The notes below the pieces were generated by a model, which was given only the letters and a program-made list of their open reading frames with translations, searched no databases and was not told the origin of the DNA. A stretch of DNA of 64,000 nucleotides from Chrysogorgia sp. JL179-B06. Lineage: Eukaryota > Cnidaria > Anthozoa > Scleralcyonacea > Chrysogorgiidae. The translations under genes and the position numbers were made by a program. Where the stretch lies: contig JAYKKM010000452.1 in the NCBI GenBank assembly GCA_035772405.1, positions 2,433,501 to 2,497,500 on the forward strand, written 5' to 3'. Below, piece by piece: positions 50,337 to 59,883 of the stretch; within the stretch, counting starts at the first letter, position 1; every line of letters starts with the position of its first letter.

Positions 50337-50961
50337 GTCCTATACTATACGATATGTTTTGTTTTAGCGGAATAACTATCTCGTATGAGTATGGGTGTCT
50401 TAGAAGTATCTCCAATCTTGCGTACTCGTTGTCTTTCAACCGTTTTATTATTTTCTGAATTTCCTCTTTATCGACTCCGTTGAGATAATCGTCTACGATA
50501 ATTTTCATATCGTTTCTGTTAGGGTTGTAGAATGTTACTAACTTTGAGATGTTCTCACGATATGGTTTACTAATTGAGGTTAGTTGTTGTGTTACGACTA
50601 TCGTGGATAGGTTGTAATGTCTAGCGCTAAAGGCTAGTTTAACTAGTTCGCTTGTTCTGTTTTTAACGTCCTGCCCACCAGCACAATCATCTAGTATTAT
50701 TAGTGAGTTGGTACCTTTGTAAGTGTCAGTCACGTGTTTGAGGACTACGTTGACCTTATCTTGCTCACACTGAATAGCGATAAAGTCTGGGTCTCTCAAG
50801 TATTTCCACTCTGTGTACGTTTTGTTCCATTCAAATGTTGGACATATAAGAATGATGAAATCGAAGTGATTCGTGTAGTCTTTCTCTATCATATCTAAGA
50901 GGTAGTACGTTTTACCGCAGGCTGTCATACCAACAATCAGCATGTTAAAAGGTGTTTTCAT
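50323..50961 (-). CDS. A32/FtsK-HerA-type genome-packaging ATPase
   Basis: Powers packaging of viral DNA into preformed capsids (known role of this family in Polintons, virophages and poxviruses). Walker A GMTACGKT at residues 11-18; Walker B LIILDDC at about 87-93; a downstream polar strand with STIVVTQQ at about 118, the usual position of the third motif. Length 212 aa is normal for Polinton ATPases. The start lies right behind TATAGTATTCTAT; it sits between the capsid gene and the 172-aa gene in the same direction. Motifs are all intact. Confidence 0.9.
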   Translation of the reverse strand: MKTPFNMLIVGMTACGKTYYLLDMIEKDYTNHFDFIILICPTFEWNKTYTEWKYLRDPDFIAIQCEQDKVNVVLKHVTDTYKGTNSLIILDDCAGGQDVKNRTSELVKLAFSARHYNLSTIVVTQQLTSISKPYRENISKLVTFYNPNRNDMKIIVDDYLNGVDKEEIQKIIKRLKDNEYARLEILLRHPYSYEIVIPLKQNISYSIGHAKT

Positions 50962-50977
50962 ATAGAATACTATATGT

Positions 50978-52216
50978 TTAGTACTGGATTGATTGTAGAT
51001 CGTTTTTGATGAGGTTTACGAGACCATCGGAGAGCACGAATATTCTACACATAACGTTCGCTGTCGTGACTTCTTTATTGATTTCCATCAATATTCCTGA
51101 CTGAGTGTTCACAATCTTTTTTCCAGTTGCAACTTTCACGTTATCTTCGATAGATGTAAGGTCAACAACCAAAGCGAAACCGTCTTTGTAAAACTTTTGG
51201 ATAGTCATATGCTGGTCGGAGTCTAGTCCTTGTCCGAATAGTCTTTTCGCTTCTCCCCAGAGTCTTGATTTCGGTATTCCTTGACTGTAGACCATGTTCG
51301 GCACACCTTCTATGGTGAGTTTGACTGACTCTATGTTTGGATAGACGAACTCTTCACTATCAGTTCTTGTTTTGTTTGTGAAGAGTAAAACGATAGATTT
51401 CATCGATTTTCTTGGTAGATTAATATTCTCGTTCACGAGTGTGATTCCTTTATCCCACTCCACAGTCTTCATTAGTGTGATATGTTCGTATGATGGAGAC
51501 CTGCCAGACGCGTATAGAGATGATACTTCATCAGCAATCTCTTGATTCTCGATAGTTTCGTACTCCAACTCGAGGTTCTCCAACGTATAGCCAGCCACAG
51601 CTGATCCAGATTGAGCCACCATAATATCAGACGCTTTAGGGAGTGTGATTATATACCTGAAATTGTTGTTCATGTTATATGGTGCGTATAGACCATGATC
51701 TTCTAGAATCTTGTCGATTTGAATCTTTTGTTTAGTGTCATGGATGGAGAACATCAGACCATCACTAACTTTTTGTATGTCTCCACTGGCTGCACCACTA
51801 TCGTCCTTTGAGATTAACTTTCGAAGGTTCTCGTTTGCTATACCATATTCAACCATCTGGTCTCGCTCACTATTAGGTTTCCAGAGGTCTTTGTACGTAC
51901 CGATGACGCTTTCACCACTGTTGTCGTACACAGTCTCACCTGCTAGTTTTACCACCAGTCTCTCAAGTAGTAGTCTCGAAAGGTTGTTAAGAAACCATGA
52001 TTTCACGTTCGAACTCTTGAAGTCGAATAGAAGATGGAGACTAGAGGGTACCAAACAAGTATTACCCTTTGTTTTAGGGATGTCGATGTATAACTCCTCC
52101 CCTGGATTGGCTTTGTTGGGGTTTAGCGTTACAACGTGACGGGTTCTTGTGCCTTTGATAGAAGATATTCCACGACGTCTATATCCAGGAAGCAACTCTC
52201 TCTCATTAGTGTTCAT
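50978..52216 (-). CDS. Probable major capsid protein (double jelly-roll type)
   Basis: 412 aa, beta-rich, soluble, no membrane segment. Features: EELYIDIPKTKGNTCLVPSS and LLFDFKSSNVKSWFLNNLSR near the N-terminus, then a long series of short beta-strand-like segments and a second half starting around residue 240 (HITLMKTVEWDKG). Size, position next to the packaging ATPase, and this pattern fit the major capsid protein of a Polinton-like virus; the identification rests on context, because I cannot run a structure comparison. Start behind GTTATAATATAGT. No sign of decay. Confidence 0.65.
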   Translation of the reverse strand: MNTNERELLPGYRRRGISSIKGTRTRHVVTLNPNKANPGEELYIDIPKTKGNTCLVPSSLHLLFDFKSSNVKSWFLNNLSRLLLERLVVKLAGETVYDNSGESVIGTYKDLWKPNSERDQMVEYGIANENLRKLISKDDSGAASGDIQKVSDGLMFSIHDTKQKIQIDKILEDHGLYAPYNMNNNFRYIITLPKASDIMVAQSGSAVAGYTLENLELEYETIENQEIADEVSSLYASGRSPSYEHITLMKTVEWDKGITLVNENINLPRKSMKSIVLLFTNKTRTDSEEFVYPNIESVKLTIEGVPNMVYSQGIPKSRLWGEAKRLFGQGLDSDQHMTIQKFYKDGFALVVDLTSIEDNVKVATGKKIVNTQSGILMEINKEVTTANVMCRIFVLSDGLVNLIKNDLQSIQY

Positions 52217-52236
52217 ACTATATTATAACACATGTT

Positions 52237-52356
52237 TTATTTCCTCTGTTTGTACTGATCGTAGACGAACCAAGCTAGTGCTATCGCTAGGATCCACAAA
52301 TTAGACGCTAACCAAGATACACCTGCAGCTCCCCACTTTAGCACAGTCGCCACCAT
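52237..52356 (-). CDS. 39-aa single-pass membrane protein
   Basis: A short frame between the capsid gene and the coiled-coil gene: starts MVATVLKWGAAGVSWLASN, has a hydrophobic segment (LWILAIALAWFVY) and a basic tail (DQYKQRK). It begins 2 nt after the upstream stop codon and lacks its own promoter motif, so it is probably translated by re-initiation from the upstream message. Small membrane proteins are common in Polinton virions; the function here is unknown. Confidence 0.6.
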   Translation of the reverse strand: MVATVLKWGAAGVSWLASNLWILAIALAWFVYDQYKQRK

Positions 52357-52358
52357 GT

Positions 52359-53522
52359 TTAGCAGTCCAGCCAGTAGATCGGACCAGCCTTTGTGGCTAG
52401 ATTAGCTATAGCTTTTCCTAGTTTTCCAAGTGCTTGGCCACCCTTGAAGACAACACTTCTAGCAGATATTATAATTATGGTGATAAAAGATGCTATGGTT
52501 ATTCCTAAAGCCGAGGCACCTAACCAGTTTTCCTTAAACCACTCCTTTATTTTTTGTAACCGAGTGACGTCCTCTTCTTGTTGCTCCCTAACAGTCTCAC
52601 GTTTCAATTGCTCTAAGGTTCTGTCCCTAGCTGTCTCGAGACCTACCAATCGTTCGGTCAACTCGAACTCCTTTGTGGAACCGACTCCCGCTCTGTCAAG
52701 AAGGTTTCTAGTCTCGTTAATAGTGTCCTGAAAATAATCGGCTTGTATTCTTAGAGATTGTGGTCTAGTGTCTGGATCGATTGTGTTACTTGGGTTTATG
52801 ACACCTCGTAGCTCGCTATTCTCTTTGTCTGTTAACCCAGGTATGTTTTCGTAGATCACTTTTGTGCCTGTCATTGGCATGCCTTTGGCGGTCGTGTCTC
52901 TATCGTCTTGCTCACTTACGATGTCACCTATCAACTTTTTAAATTGTATGACTGCCTCTCGCGATACTTTAGCGTCGTTATATCGTAGAACACCGGTAGC
53001 GTCACGTTTTAGTACTATTTGTGGTGCGCCTCGTGTGTTCTCACTTGTTATTAGTCTATAAGTTATATTATTTTTTTTAGTCTTGTTAACATGTAATCGT
53101 AGCTCGATCACCCCATCAGTATATGGGTTGAATCTAAAATCATCCTTACCAAACTCTCTACTAATAAAGTCTTCAATAGCTGGTGTTACGTTGTTTATAG
53201 GTAGGTTAGTTGTGTCTAGAAACCGAGTTTCAGGGGCTGAGTTACTTCTTTGACCCTTTCTAATTATTGTTACTGTCTTACCATCACCAATATCTATAAA
53301 AGATGTATTTGCTTCTCTTTCGCCACGTAAACGATCAATATACTCCATCCTAATCTTCACAACTTCCAGCCTGTCAGGGTCGTCATTGCGTAGAAGACCC
53401 AATCTCTCGTTGTTGAGTATGTTATACTCGTTGTCCAAGGCGGTGTCATTCATATTTTTATATTCTGTTGCATACTTGTCACGTTCTTGCATTTCGATAT
53501 AATCGAACCCTCCTTCAGCCAT
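52359..53522 (-). CDS. 387-aa protein with coiled coil and C-terminal membrane anchor
   Basis: Residues 1-75 are charged helices; 75-215 are mixed alpha/beta (DDFRFNPYTDGVIELRLHV). About 255-330 is a strongly predicted coiled coil (LERLVGLETARDRTLEQLKR, EQQEEDVTRLQKIKEWF), followed by a transmembrane helix (ALGITIASFITIIIISA) and a Gly/Lys-rich tail with an amphipathic helix. This build suits a minor virion or membrane-penetration protein; function not known. The start follows GTAGTATATA; 6 bp separate it from the integrase stop codon. Confidence 0.7.
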   Translation of the reverse strand: MAEGGFDYIEMQERDKYATEYKNMNDTALDNEYNILNNERLGLLRNDDPDRLEVVKIRMEYIDRLRGEREANTSFIDIGDGKTVTIIRKGQRSNSAPETRFLDTTNLPINNVTPAIEDFISREFGKDDFRFNPYTDGVIELRLHVNKTKKNNITYRLITSENTRGAPQIVLKRDATGVLRYNDAKVSREAVIQFKKLIGDIVSEQDDRDTTAKGMPMTGTKVIYENIPGLTDKENSELRGVINPSNTIDPDTRPQSLRIQADYFQDTINETRNLLDRAGVGSTKEFELTERLVGLETARDRTLEQLKRETVREQQEEDVTRLQKIKEWFKENWLGASALGITIASFITIIIISARSVVFKGGQALGKLGKAIANLATKAGPIYWLDC

Positions 53523-53528
53523 TATATA

Positions 53529-54614
53529 CTACTCAATGTTTTGAATGTCACTCTCTGGTATCCATGAGTTATGTCTACTATCGTAACCAAGCCACTTGAC
53601 TAAAACCATCTTTTTACCTCCAACCTTCTTTCTCTTTAGTATCTTCTCAACCTTATAAACGTCGTCTTTTTTATCAACAGCTGATAGCTCTTCCCCATAA
53701 AACTTACCAATGATGGGTTCCCCTTCATAGTCCTCTATCTCGTACACGGTAGGGTCACCACGTATGACTTTTGTCACTTTGAATAGCTCCTCAGTGAAGT
53801 TAGCCTCATACCCATTCGCGAATATGCTCTTGTGCTTTGATATCCTGACAGTCTCACCTACTTTAAACTTTGGTAGTGGGTAGTCACCGAAATGGTGTCC
53901 AAACAACGTCGTCCATACTTCGTTTTCGTTTTTCTTGCTCACATCTTTAGGTTTCATTAGAATAGTACTATGTTTGGTATTGTTGTAATTCTCAACGAGT
54001 TGGTCTAAAATGTCAATCCACTTGTACGTTCCTTTACTGTAGAAGTATTTCCACATAGACGTCTTGAGTGTTCTGTTAAACCGTTCCACGACTGCTGCCT
54101 TTTCATCAGAGTTCGTGCTAAAGTATTTCACGTCGTGTTTCTCCAATAGATCCTTCACACCAACGTTGTAGAATTCCTTACCATCGTCAAACTGAACCAG
54201 CTTTGGATACTCGCCAAATCTAACCTTAGCCTTCTCCAATAACTTTGCGACAGCCTTAGTCATGTTTTCTGTGTCTTTCCTGTAGACAGGTATGGTAAAC
54301 GCATACCTACTAAGGATCTCAGTGGCTGTTAGTATCCAGTAGTACCCGTTGTTCTTGTGCTTGTACTTACCCATATCGACCAAGTCCATCTGTATCTGCT
54401 CACCCAGGTAGTCAACAAACGTTTGTCTAAACTTGTGTCTCCTAACAATCGGTTTGTACCTGGTGTACGTGTCTTGGGATTTTAGCCATTCCTTTACCAT
54501 TGTCCTACTAACACTTAGTCCATCTTCCAACGCTCTTTGGTACAGCCTCTCAGCAGACTGGTAACCAGTTGATGGGTTGTAGTAAATATCTCTTAGTTCT
54601 TGCTCTACGTCCAT
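53529..54614 (-). CDS. Polinton-type integrase (rve fold) with C-terminal chromodomain
   Basis: Inserts the element's DNA into the host genome. From the ATG at 54614 (preceded by GTAGTGTAT; a GTG six bases earlier is less likely): helical N-terminal domain 1-65; catalytic core with D77 (QIQMDLVD), D143/D144 (VQFDDGKEF) and E177 (AAVVERFNRTLK); an SH3-like segment about 235-290 (FKVGETVRISKHK); and a chromodomain 310-361 (YKVEKILKRKK, LVKWLGYDSRHNSWIP). All catalytic residues are present. A chromodomain is typical of Maverick/Polinton integrases and may steer insertion to methylated histone H3. The frame is intact over 361 aa. Confidence 0.92.
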   Translation of the reverse strand: MDVEQELRDIYYNPSTGYQSAERLYQRALEDGLSVSRTMVKEWLKSQDTYTRYKPIVRRHKFRQTFVDYLGEQIQMDLVDMGKYKHKNNGYYWILTATEILSRYAFTIPVYRKDTENMTKAVAKLLEKAKVRFGEYPKLVQFDDGKEFYNVGVKDLLEKHDVKYFSTNSDEKAAVVERFNRTLKTSMWKYFYSKGTYKWIDILDQLVENYNNTKHSTILMKPKDVSKKNENEVWTTLFGHHFGDYPLPKFKVGETVRISKHKSIFANGYEANFTEELFKVTKVIRGDPTVYEIEDYEGEPIIGKFYGEELSAVDKKDDVYKVEKILKRKKVGGKKMVLVKWLGYDSRHNSWIPESDIQNIE

Positions 54615-54619
54615 ATACA

Positions 54620-55264
54620 CTACGTGATGTGTAAATCTAACAGCACCTCGCCAACGTTAACACTGCTATCGTCCTGATTTGTTATCTTGAACTCTAGTTG
54701 GTTGATGACTCCTTTGTTTATTGGGATTTTCGACCCAACACCAAAATGTTGTACAGAACCCTTTAATGTCTGTGTGCTAGTTATTGGCAGTACTGCGATA
54801 CAATCGCTTTTGCTACCATTAACTATGTTCTTAGATCTGTCCACAATATTAGATGTTATTTGTATGTATTTCAGTCCTCTGTTAACGCTCACAACGTTAG
54901 GACTGGTTTTTGTGGTGGCTATTGTAGTGTTTTCGTCAAACCCTAAAAGTTGTCCGAATTTAAACAGTTCTATTTGTTGATCAGTTGTTATCGTACACGT
55001 CGAGTCGTGTCTGTTAGCCACTAGCTTGACGTCTCCTAACTCTTTCAAGTCGTCGGCAATCATTTTAAAGGTGTGGTATCCAGGACTAAAAACGTGATTA
55101 TTACTGTTATAAGTTATCTTGTCGTTAGCTGTGGTTACGTTAACGTAGTCCCAAAAGATGGTTGCCTTCTTCACTAGTAAGTGAGGGTCTGAGTTAGTTG
55201 CTAGAACTGACTCTGGTAGGTCTATAGTTTTCGTTGATCCACTAATCAATACTACCACTCTCAT
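54620..55264 (-). CDS. 214-aa beta-rich protein, candidate minor capsid/penton
   Basis: Predicted almost entirely beta strands with short loops, no membrane segment, ending in NVGEVLLDLHIT. Size and fold fit a single jelly-roll penton protein, but I see no diagnostic motif. It begins only 17 bp from the oppositely oriented 541-aa gene. First gene of the leftward block. Intact. Confidence 0.55.
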   Translation of the reverse strand: MRVVVLISGSTKTIDLPESVLATNSDPHLLVKKATIFWDYVNVTTANDKITYNSNNHVFSPGYHTFKMIADDLKELGDVKLVANRHDSTCTITTDQQIELFKFGQLLGFDENTTIATTKTSPNVVSVNRGLKYIQITSNIVDRSKNIVNGSKSDCIAVLPITSTQTLKGSVQHFGVGSKIPINKGVINQLEFKITNQDDSSVNVGEVLLDLHIT

Positions 55265-55281
55265 ATAACGTACGGTATGTT
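55265..55281. promoter_or_regulatory. 17-bp bidirectional intergenic promoter
   Basis: ATAACGTACGGTATGTT lies between two divergent start codons and is nearly palindromic; each half carries the TATA-like element seen before the other genes. Confidence 0.6.
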
Positions 55282-56907
55282 ATGATGGATGCGTTCGAAA
55301 GAAAGTATCCTTATGCTGACAAGAGTAGGTTTTTTCTTGATGTTGACGACAATATGCATATACATATATTCTTCGTGACGAAAACTAATATTGGTGACAT
55401 TAGTATAGACTCAAGTAGGTTTAAGAGTAACCTGGAGTATACTAAGTATCTAACGATAAACAAACCAGTGGGGACGTTAAACAAACCAGTAGACTTCGAG
55501 ACGTTGATCAGACGTTATTATGGCGAGAACTATGACAAGGCAATTAGGAACTCTAAAGACGCAATTCAGAAGGCCAAGTCAGACCTAATCAAAAAATATC
55601 CTTATGTCACAATGACCAAGTTCGATTTCGAACCAGTCCAAACACAACAGGGTGACGTGACAAGAGTTGACATATTCTTCATCAACAACGACATACTCTC
55701 GACTGACATTACAAGTACCACGTTCAAGAATGATAAGAGTATGTGGAAGTGGCTCCATAACAACACACCCTTCCCAAAGATATGGTCGAGTGGTGGGACA
55801 GTTCAAAAGTTGATACTAACAGAGAATAATAAAACTAGAGACTCTGGGGAAGTCACGACATTTCCTCCATATATACTCAACTACCAAGTTAACAACTTCG
55901 ACGTCTACGTTGACGACAAAAACTCCTTCAAGTCTAGTCTCCCAAGAATAGTTATCGACACGAAGTTATTCTACCAGGATGGACCAGATGGAAGTAATAT
56001 CAACACAGTATGGACTCTAATAAAGAGTTACTACCAAGCAATTGCTGCAATGTACATAGCCACGTATAGATCTGGAGTCTCTTTACAAAACATAACCCCA
56101 ACATCTGACATCCCAAGACAGATCACAAGTCTCATGAGGTTCCACGTGTACTTTACTATTAGAAGAGTGATGTTTCGTCTTAGCAAGAGTGGAGCTGATA
56201 TTGCCGACATCCTCAGACTATACATACCAGATTGGCAACTTTTGAGAAACCATCTTCCCCTAGGTGGTGATTGGAACCTTCTAATCAAAGACGTAAAAGG
56301 AGACTACAAACGTTATTGCTCAAGAACATCTGACGGATTAACCAAGTTGGGGCAGGAGTTACTGAATCAATCGATAGAGGTGTATATGTACGCTCTACTT
56401 GGTGCACAGGCAAAGACTAGACAAAGCATTGTGGGAGATCGCGCTAGCAGTCGGGAGGTTCAACAAGTTTTTAGAAATATCATCGAGGATGCCGTAGTTC
56501 AATATTCACCTAGTGTTTGGATCAATCTTATGAACAAAGCAATAAGGGACACAAACGTCAAGCTGGACATGGCAGTGACACCAAACACTTGGCTGATCCC
56601 TAGAAGCATGGTTATACTAAAGACACCAATCCCAGGCTACAACAATCTACTCAGAGAGTCATCTGAGAGTGGCATGACATTTGGTTATAACAATGGGTTA
56701 AACTACCAAGCCCCAAGTATACCTAAAAAAGTCCACGCAAATGGAGGAGAACACTTGGATACACTTGACAAAGTAATACATAAGGAACATCGCCTGGACA
56801 AACCAAAGGTGACACCTAATAAACCAGATAACCATACGACAGAGTTGGGGCTAGTTCTAGGGGTTTTGGCTGTGTCTGGCTATTTGTTAAGTAAATATGT
56901 GTTATAA
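55282..56907 (+). CDS. 541-aa protein with N-terminal internal repeat and C-terminal anchor
   Basis: Not recognised. Two related segments occur at the N-terminus: about residues 8-55 (KYPYADKSRFFLD, HIHIFFVTKTNIGDIS) and 98-150 (KKYPYVTMTKFDFE, RVDIFFINNDILSTDI), suggesting a duplicated small domain. The centre (200-420) is helical. Residues 470-515 are polar and flexible, and a single membrane helix closes the chain (LGLVLGVLAVSGYLLSKYVL). A long ectodomain with a tail anchor suggests a virion surface or membrane protein. Two ATGs are adjacent; the first lies at the 17-bp promoter. The stop codon overlaps the promoter motif of the next gene. Confidence 0.75.
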   Translation: MMDAFERKYPYADKSRFFLDVDDNMHIHIFFVTKTNIGDISIDSSRFKSNLEYTKYLTINKPVGTLNKPVDFETLIRRYYGENYDKAIRNSKDAIQKAKSDLIKKYPYVTMTKFDFEPVQTQQGDVTRVDIFFINNDILSTDITSTTFKNDKSMWKWLHNNTPFPKIWSSGGTVQKLILTENNKTRDSGEVTTFPPYILNYQVNNFDVYVDDKNSFKSSLPRIVIDTKLFYQDGPDGSNINTVWTLIKSYYQAIAAMYIATYRSGVSLQNITPTSDIPRQITSLMRFHVYFTIRRVMFRLSKSGADIADILRLYIPDWQLLRNHLPLGGDWNLLIKDVKGDYKRYCSRTSDGLTKLGQELLNQSIEVYMYALLGAQAKTRQSIVGDRASSREVQQVFRNIIEDAVVQYSPSVWINLMNKAIRDTNVKLDMAVTPNTWLIPRSMVILKTPIPGYNNLLRESSESGMTFGYNNGLNYQAPSIPKKVHANGGEHLDTLDKVIHKEHRLDKPKVTPNKPDNHTTELGLVLGVLAVSGYLLSKYVL

Positions 56908-56911
56908 CATA

Positions 56912-57856
56912 ATGAGTCTAAGTTATGGATTTGAGGACAGAGACTACGAGAGCGACAAAATATTAAGGAGAGCTAAGAGACATCTAGACAGTGACCCTAA
57001 ATTAAGTGTGAGCGGTGGGAGGATGTCTGGAGATATAGATATGGCGCTCAGGGCACTCAAAAACATAGCAGATCCAGTCGATGATTTGGATGCTATCAGT
57101 AAAAAAGTGTTGGAGTCCGTATACTTATCGCAATACTTTAGAACGCAGTCCTATAACGTTCTATTTGATTTTGACACCACGAGATACGCCGCAAGCGCGG
57201 TACTCCACATAAGGACAAACAAAGTGAAAGCCATTGGAGACGTGTTAGTACAAAACGACCCAACGTATGGTCCTGTTATTGATACTAACAACGGTCGTAG
57301 ATTCCTGGCCCCTATACTCTGGACTCCTTTCCCACTTGAAGTTGGGATACACTTTAACTGTCCACGTATGCAATACTGTGATATATCCATTTTTGTGGTA
57401 GTGAGGTTAGCCAAGAGGGTATCTACGACAGATTGGGAGACGATTGTGTCAAACGACGACGGATCGCATGACAAATACATAGGGTACAAAGGAGGTAAGA
57501 CTGACAAATTGTCGTATGGTGGTGGCGATCCAGTAAAGGGGTACACATGCACAATCCCGAATAACATCGACATCACTAAGACACATATGATATCGATACA
57601 TTGGCAGATGGGTAACTCCCATGTTAGGGTCAACAACGTAAAATCAGCAGACTCGGACTTCACAGCTAACTACAAAGAGATAGGATCTCCTTATGGAACT
57701 ATATTTGGGACACATCGACCAGAATTACCACTCGCACCCTATAAGTACCCGTCTTTGATAGAGTTTTACGGTATGAAAATCATCTCTGGTTATATGACAA
57801 ACCGAGATATAATATTAGTTGGTAAAGACATGATGAGTAAACACAAGGTAAGTTAA
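56912..57856 (+). CDS. Fibre-like protein with phage tail-fibre N-terminal motif
   Basis: The start MSLSYGFED is chosen because TATAACATA lies directly before it (an ATG 15 nt earlier is the alternative). Residues 36-66 read GGRMSGDIDM then NIADPVDDLDAISKK, the recurring attachment motif of bacteriophage tail fibres and of some fibre proteins in eukaryotic viruses. The remaining 240 residues are beta-rich and may form a lectin-like (concanavalin-type) head. Likely role: capsid-attached fibre for host recognition (inference). The stop codon overlaps the next start (TAATG). Confidence 0.65.
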   Translation: MSLSYGFEDRDYESDKILRRAKRHLDSDPKLSVSGGRMSGDIDMALRALKNIADPVDDLDAISKKVLESVYLSQYFRTQSYNVLFDFDTTRYAASAVLHIRTNKVKAIGDVLVQNDPTYGPVIDTNNGRRFLAPILWTPFPLEVGIHFNCPRMQYCDISIFVVVRLAKRVSTTDWETIVSNDDGSHDKYIGYKGGKTDKLSYGGGDPVKGYTCTIPNNIDITKTHMISIHWQMGNSHVRVNNVKSADSDFTANYKEIGSPYGTIFGTHRPELPLAPYKYPSLIEFYGMKIISGYMTNRDIILVGKDMMSKHKVS

Positions 57857-58236
57857 TGAGGAAGAAGTCAGTTGTTGTTTTCAATCACATATCAAAGGAT
57901 ATGTCAGAGGAAGAGGTACTAGAGCTCAAACGCTTGTACGCGTACTACCACAAACTAGAAGCCTGCTACAAATGGAAATACAAGAGGTTGAAGAAAGTTA
58001 AACTATCGTTAAACATGACTAGCATAGGGTTAACGACAGTAGGGATTGTAGCTGGATCGATAACCGCTAACCCTCTAATCATTGCTTGTATTAGTGGTCC
58101 TGGTGTGATCATTCAAGGCTACTTGGCTAAATCCAATCTGACGAGTAGAGTGGAGCATTGCAAGTTCGCGCACACTAGCTATAAAAAGATACTGGCACAA
58201 CTAAGATATCTTAAGTCCTGTTTACACTACGTATCT
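57856..58236 (+). CDS. Two-helix membrane protein, C-terminus cut by the Harbinger insertion
   Basis: Charged N-terminus (residues 1-50), then two hydrophobic segments (LTTVGIVAGSITANPLIIACI and GPGVIIQGYLA) and a basic helical region. About eight codons before the present stop the sequence changes to the transposon end (58211 onward). A coding-like continuation (NESTSLSDVKVLDDNVTD) lies beyond the transposon at about 62240-62385 in a shifted frame, so the gene was interrupted and possibly damaged by imprecise insertion. No promoter motif of its own; coupled to the fibre gene. Function unknown. Confidence 0.65.
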
Positions 58237-58251
58237 TAAGTCCTGTTTACA

Positions 58252-58440
58252 CTACCAGCCTTGGCCTGGCCACGGCCTTACCTTGGCCAGGATTTTGGTA
58301 GTGTAAACACACTTTGGCCTGGCCTAGGCCAGGAAATCTGGGCTCACATCAATCGTTGGCCTAGGCCTGGCCTAGCCCTGGCCTAGGCCAACAATTATGC
58401 CAGTGTAAACACCTTCGGCCTGGCCTGGGCCGTATTGCTA
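58252..58440. promoter_or_regulatory. Subterminal GGCCTAGGCC/GGCCTGGCC cluster
   Basis: About ten palindromic or near-palindromic GGCC(T)(A/G)GGCC words just inside the left end, mirrored by a shorter set at 62168-62210. Likely binding sites for the Myb-like protein or transposase (inference). Confidence 0.55.
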
Positions 58441-58513
58441 TGGTAACATGGGCCGCAGTAGTGATATTCAGCGGCAAACACGGGAAAAGCAGTGAAAAAA
58501 TTTAATAACAATA

Positions 58514-59883
58514 ATGGAGAACCAGGCAAAGGGAAATCCGTGGACAGACGAGGAAACCGAAGCTTTGGTGAACCTTTGGAGTGACCAAAATATTCAGGAC
58601 GCCTTGGAAAACTACACTGTCCGTAACAATGTTGTTTATGGCAAACTTTCAGCGGCTTTGTTGGAGGTGGGTATTACAAGAAACGCTAAACAATGCAGCA
58701 GCAAGATAAAACATCTTCGCGAAAAATACAGAGATTATAAAGACAAAATCGCAAAATCGGGTGCAGCTGGATCAAAACCTCCGAAATTTTTCGATAAAAT
58801 TGACGAAATACTCGGACCACGACCACAGACCAGACCTATCTTTGTTTTGGATAGTGGGAAACCTACAGACAACCATGATGTGAGCGACGAAGGAGAAGAC
58901 GAATCCGAATTAGACGATACAAGCGTCAGCATTTCTGATTTAAACGGTACAGAGATGTAAATAAAATGATTATTTTCATATAATTTACAGATTTGAAAAC
59001 TCGTATTTATTCAAATGTGTTGAGTTATTAGATTCATTGACTAATGGCGATGATGAAATAAGTGACCAATCTTGTCACATTGCAAAACGAAGAACTACAG
59101 ACAAAACCAAAGGTGAGCTTCCTGTGAACATGTGGGATATATTACACCAGCAGGTATAAAATACAGACCGGAAAATGTCGACTGGAAAAATGCAGACTAA
59201 ATACAACACCATACATACAACACTACAGCACTTTATAACACTATACATCTATACATAGTGTTGCATAGTGCTGTACTTGTAGTTGCATAGTGCTGTACTT
59301 GGAGGTTTGTATTATATTATATAAAACATTGCCCTCCCTTTTGTTAAAAAAATTATTTATTTTTATAAAAATAATAAAATATGAAATTGTTTTATAAAAT
59401 ATTTCAGTTATTCAAGAGTGCATGCTTGCCACTTAACGTGTTAATATGTTAAAAATTATCTACACCCCCATTAGCAACACCATTGCTTGCTTCAATATCA
59501 TTTGTTGATTTGTGTTTTATGTAGCTGGCCCTCCACAGAAAAGAGTGAAATGTAAACCAACCAAATTTGAGTCAGCAATGAAAGGTTTTACAAAATTTCT
59601 TACAGAGGAAAATAAGAAGAGTACTGAAGCAAGCAATTCATTTCACCAGCAGTTGATGACCCTGGAAGCAAAAAGACTTGAATATGAGAGAGAAGAAAAG
59701 GAGCGGGAGAGGCTACATGAAATGAAGATGATGCAAATGTTTGGCAACATGGTCAAGGAGAGCAGACAACCACAGATGGATGGCAGTGCACCTGAGCAAC
59801 ATCAACCAGTGTACACTGATCTCACAAGATCCAATTGTTTACCATCAGGCTTTGAAACATATTCAGTGTATGGCTACAAGTAA
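58514..59883 (+). CDS. Harbinger Myb/SANT-like DNA-binding protein (3 exons)
   Basis: Exons 58514-58956, 58991-59112 and 59525-59883 with GT-AG borders and matching phases give 307 aa. Residues 7-90 form a trihelix/SANT-type domain (NPWTDEETEALVNLW, KQCSSKIKHLREKYRDYK). The middle is acidic; the C-terminal exon has a charged coiled coil (KRLEYEREEKERERLHEMKM). In Harbinger elements this partner imports the transposase and binds the transposon ends (established). No frame damage seen. Unspliced reading would stop at 58960, so the intron structure matters. Confidence 0.82.

Noticed and set aside
50143..53061. Plus-strand frames within 50.1-53.1 kb
   Set aside because: Antisense shadows of the well-supported leftward viral genes.
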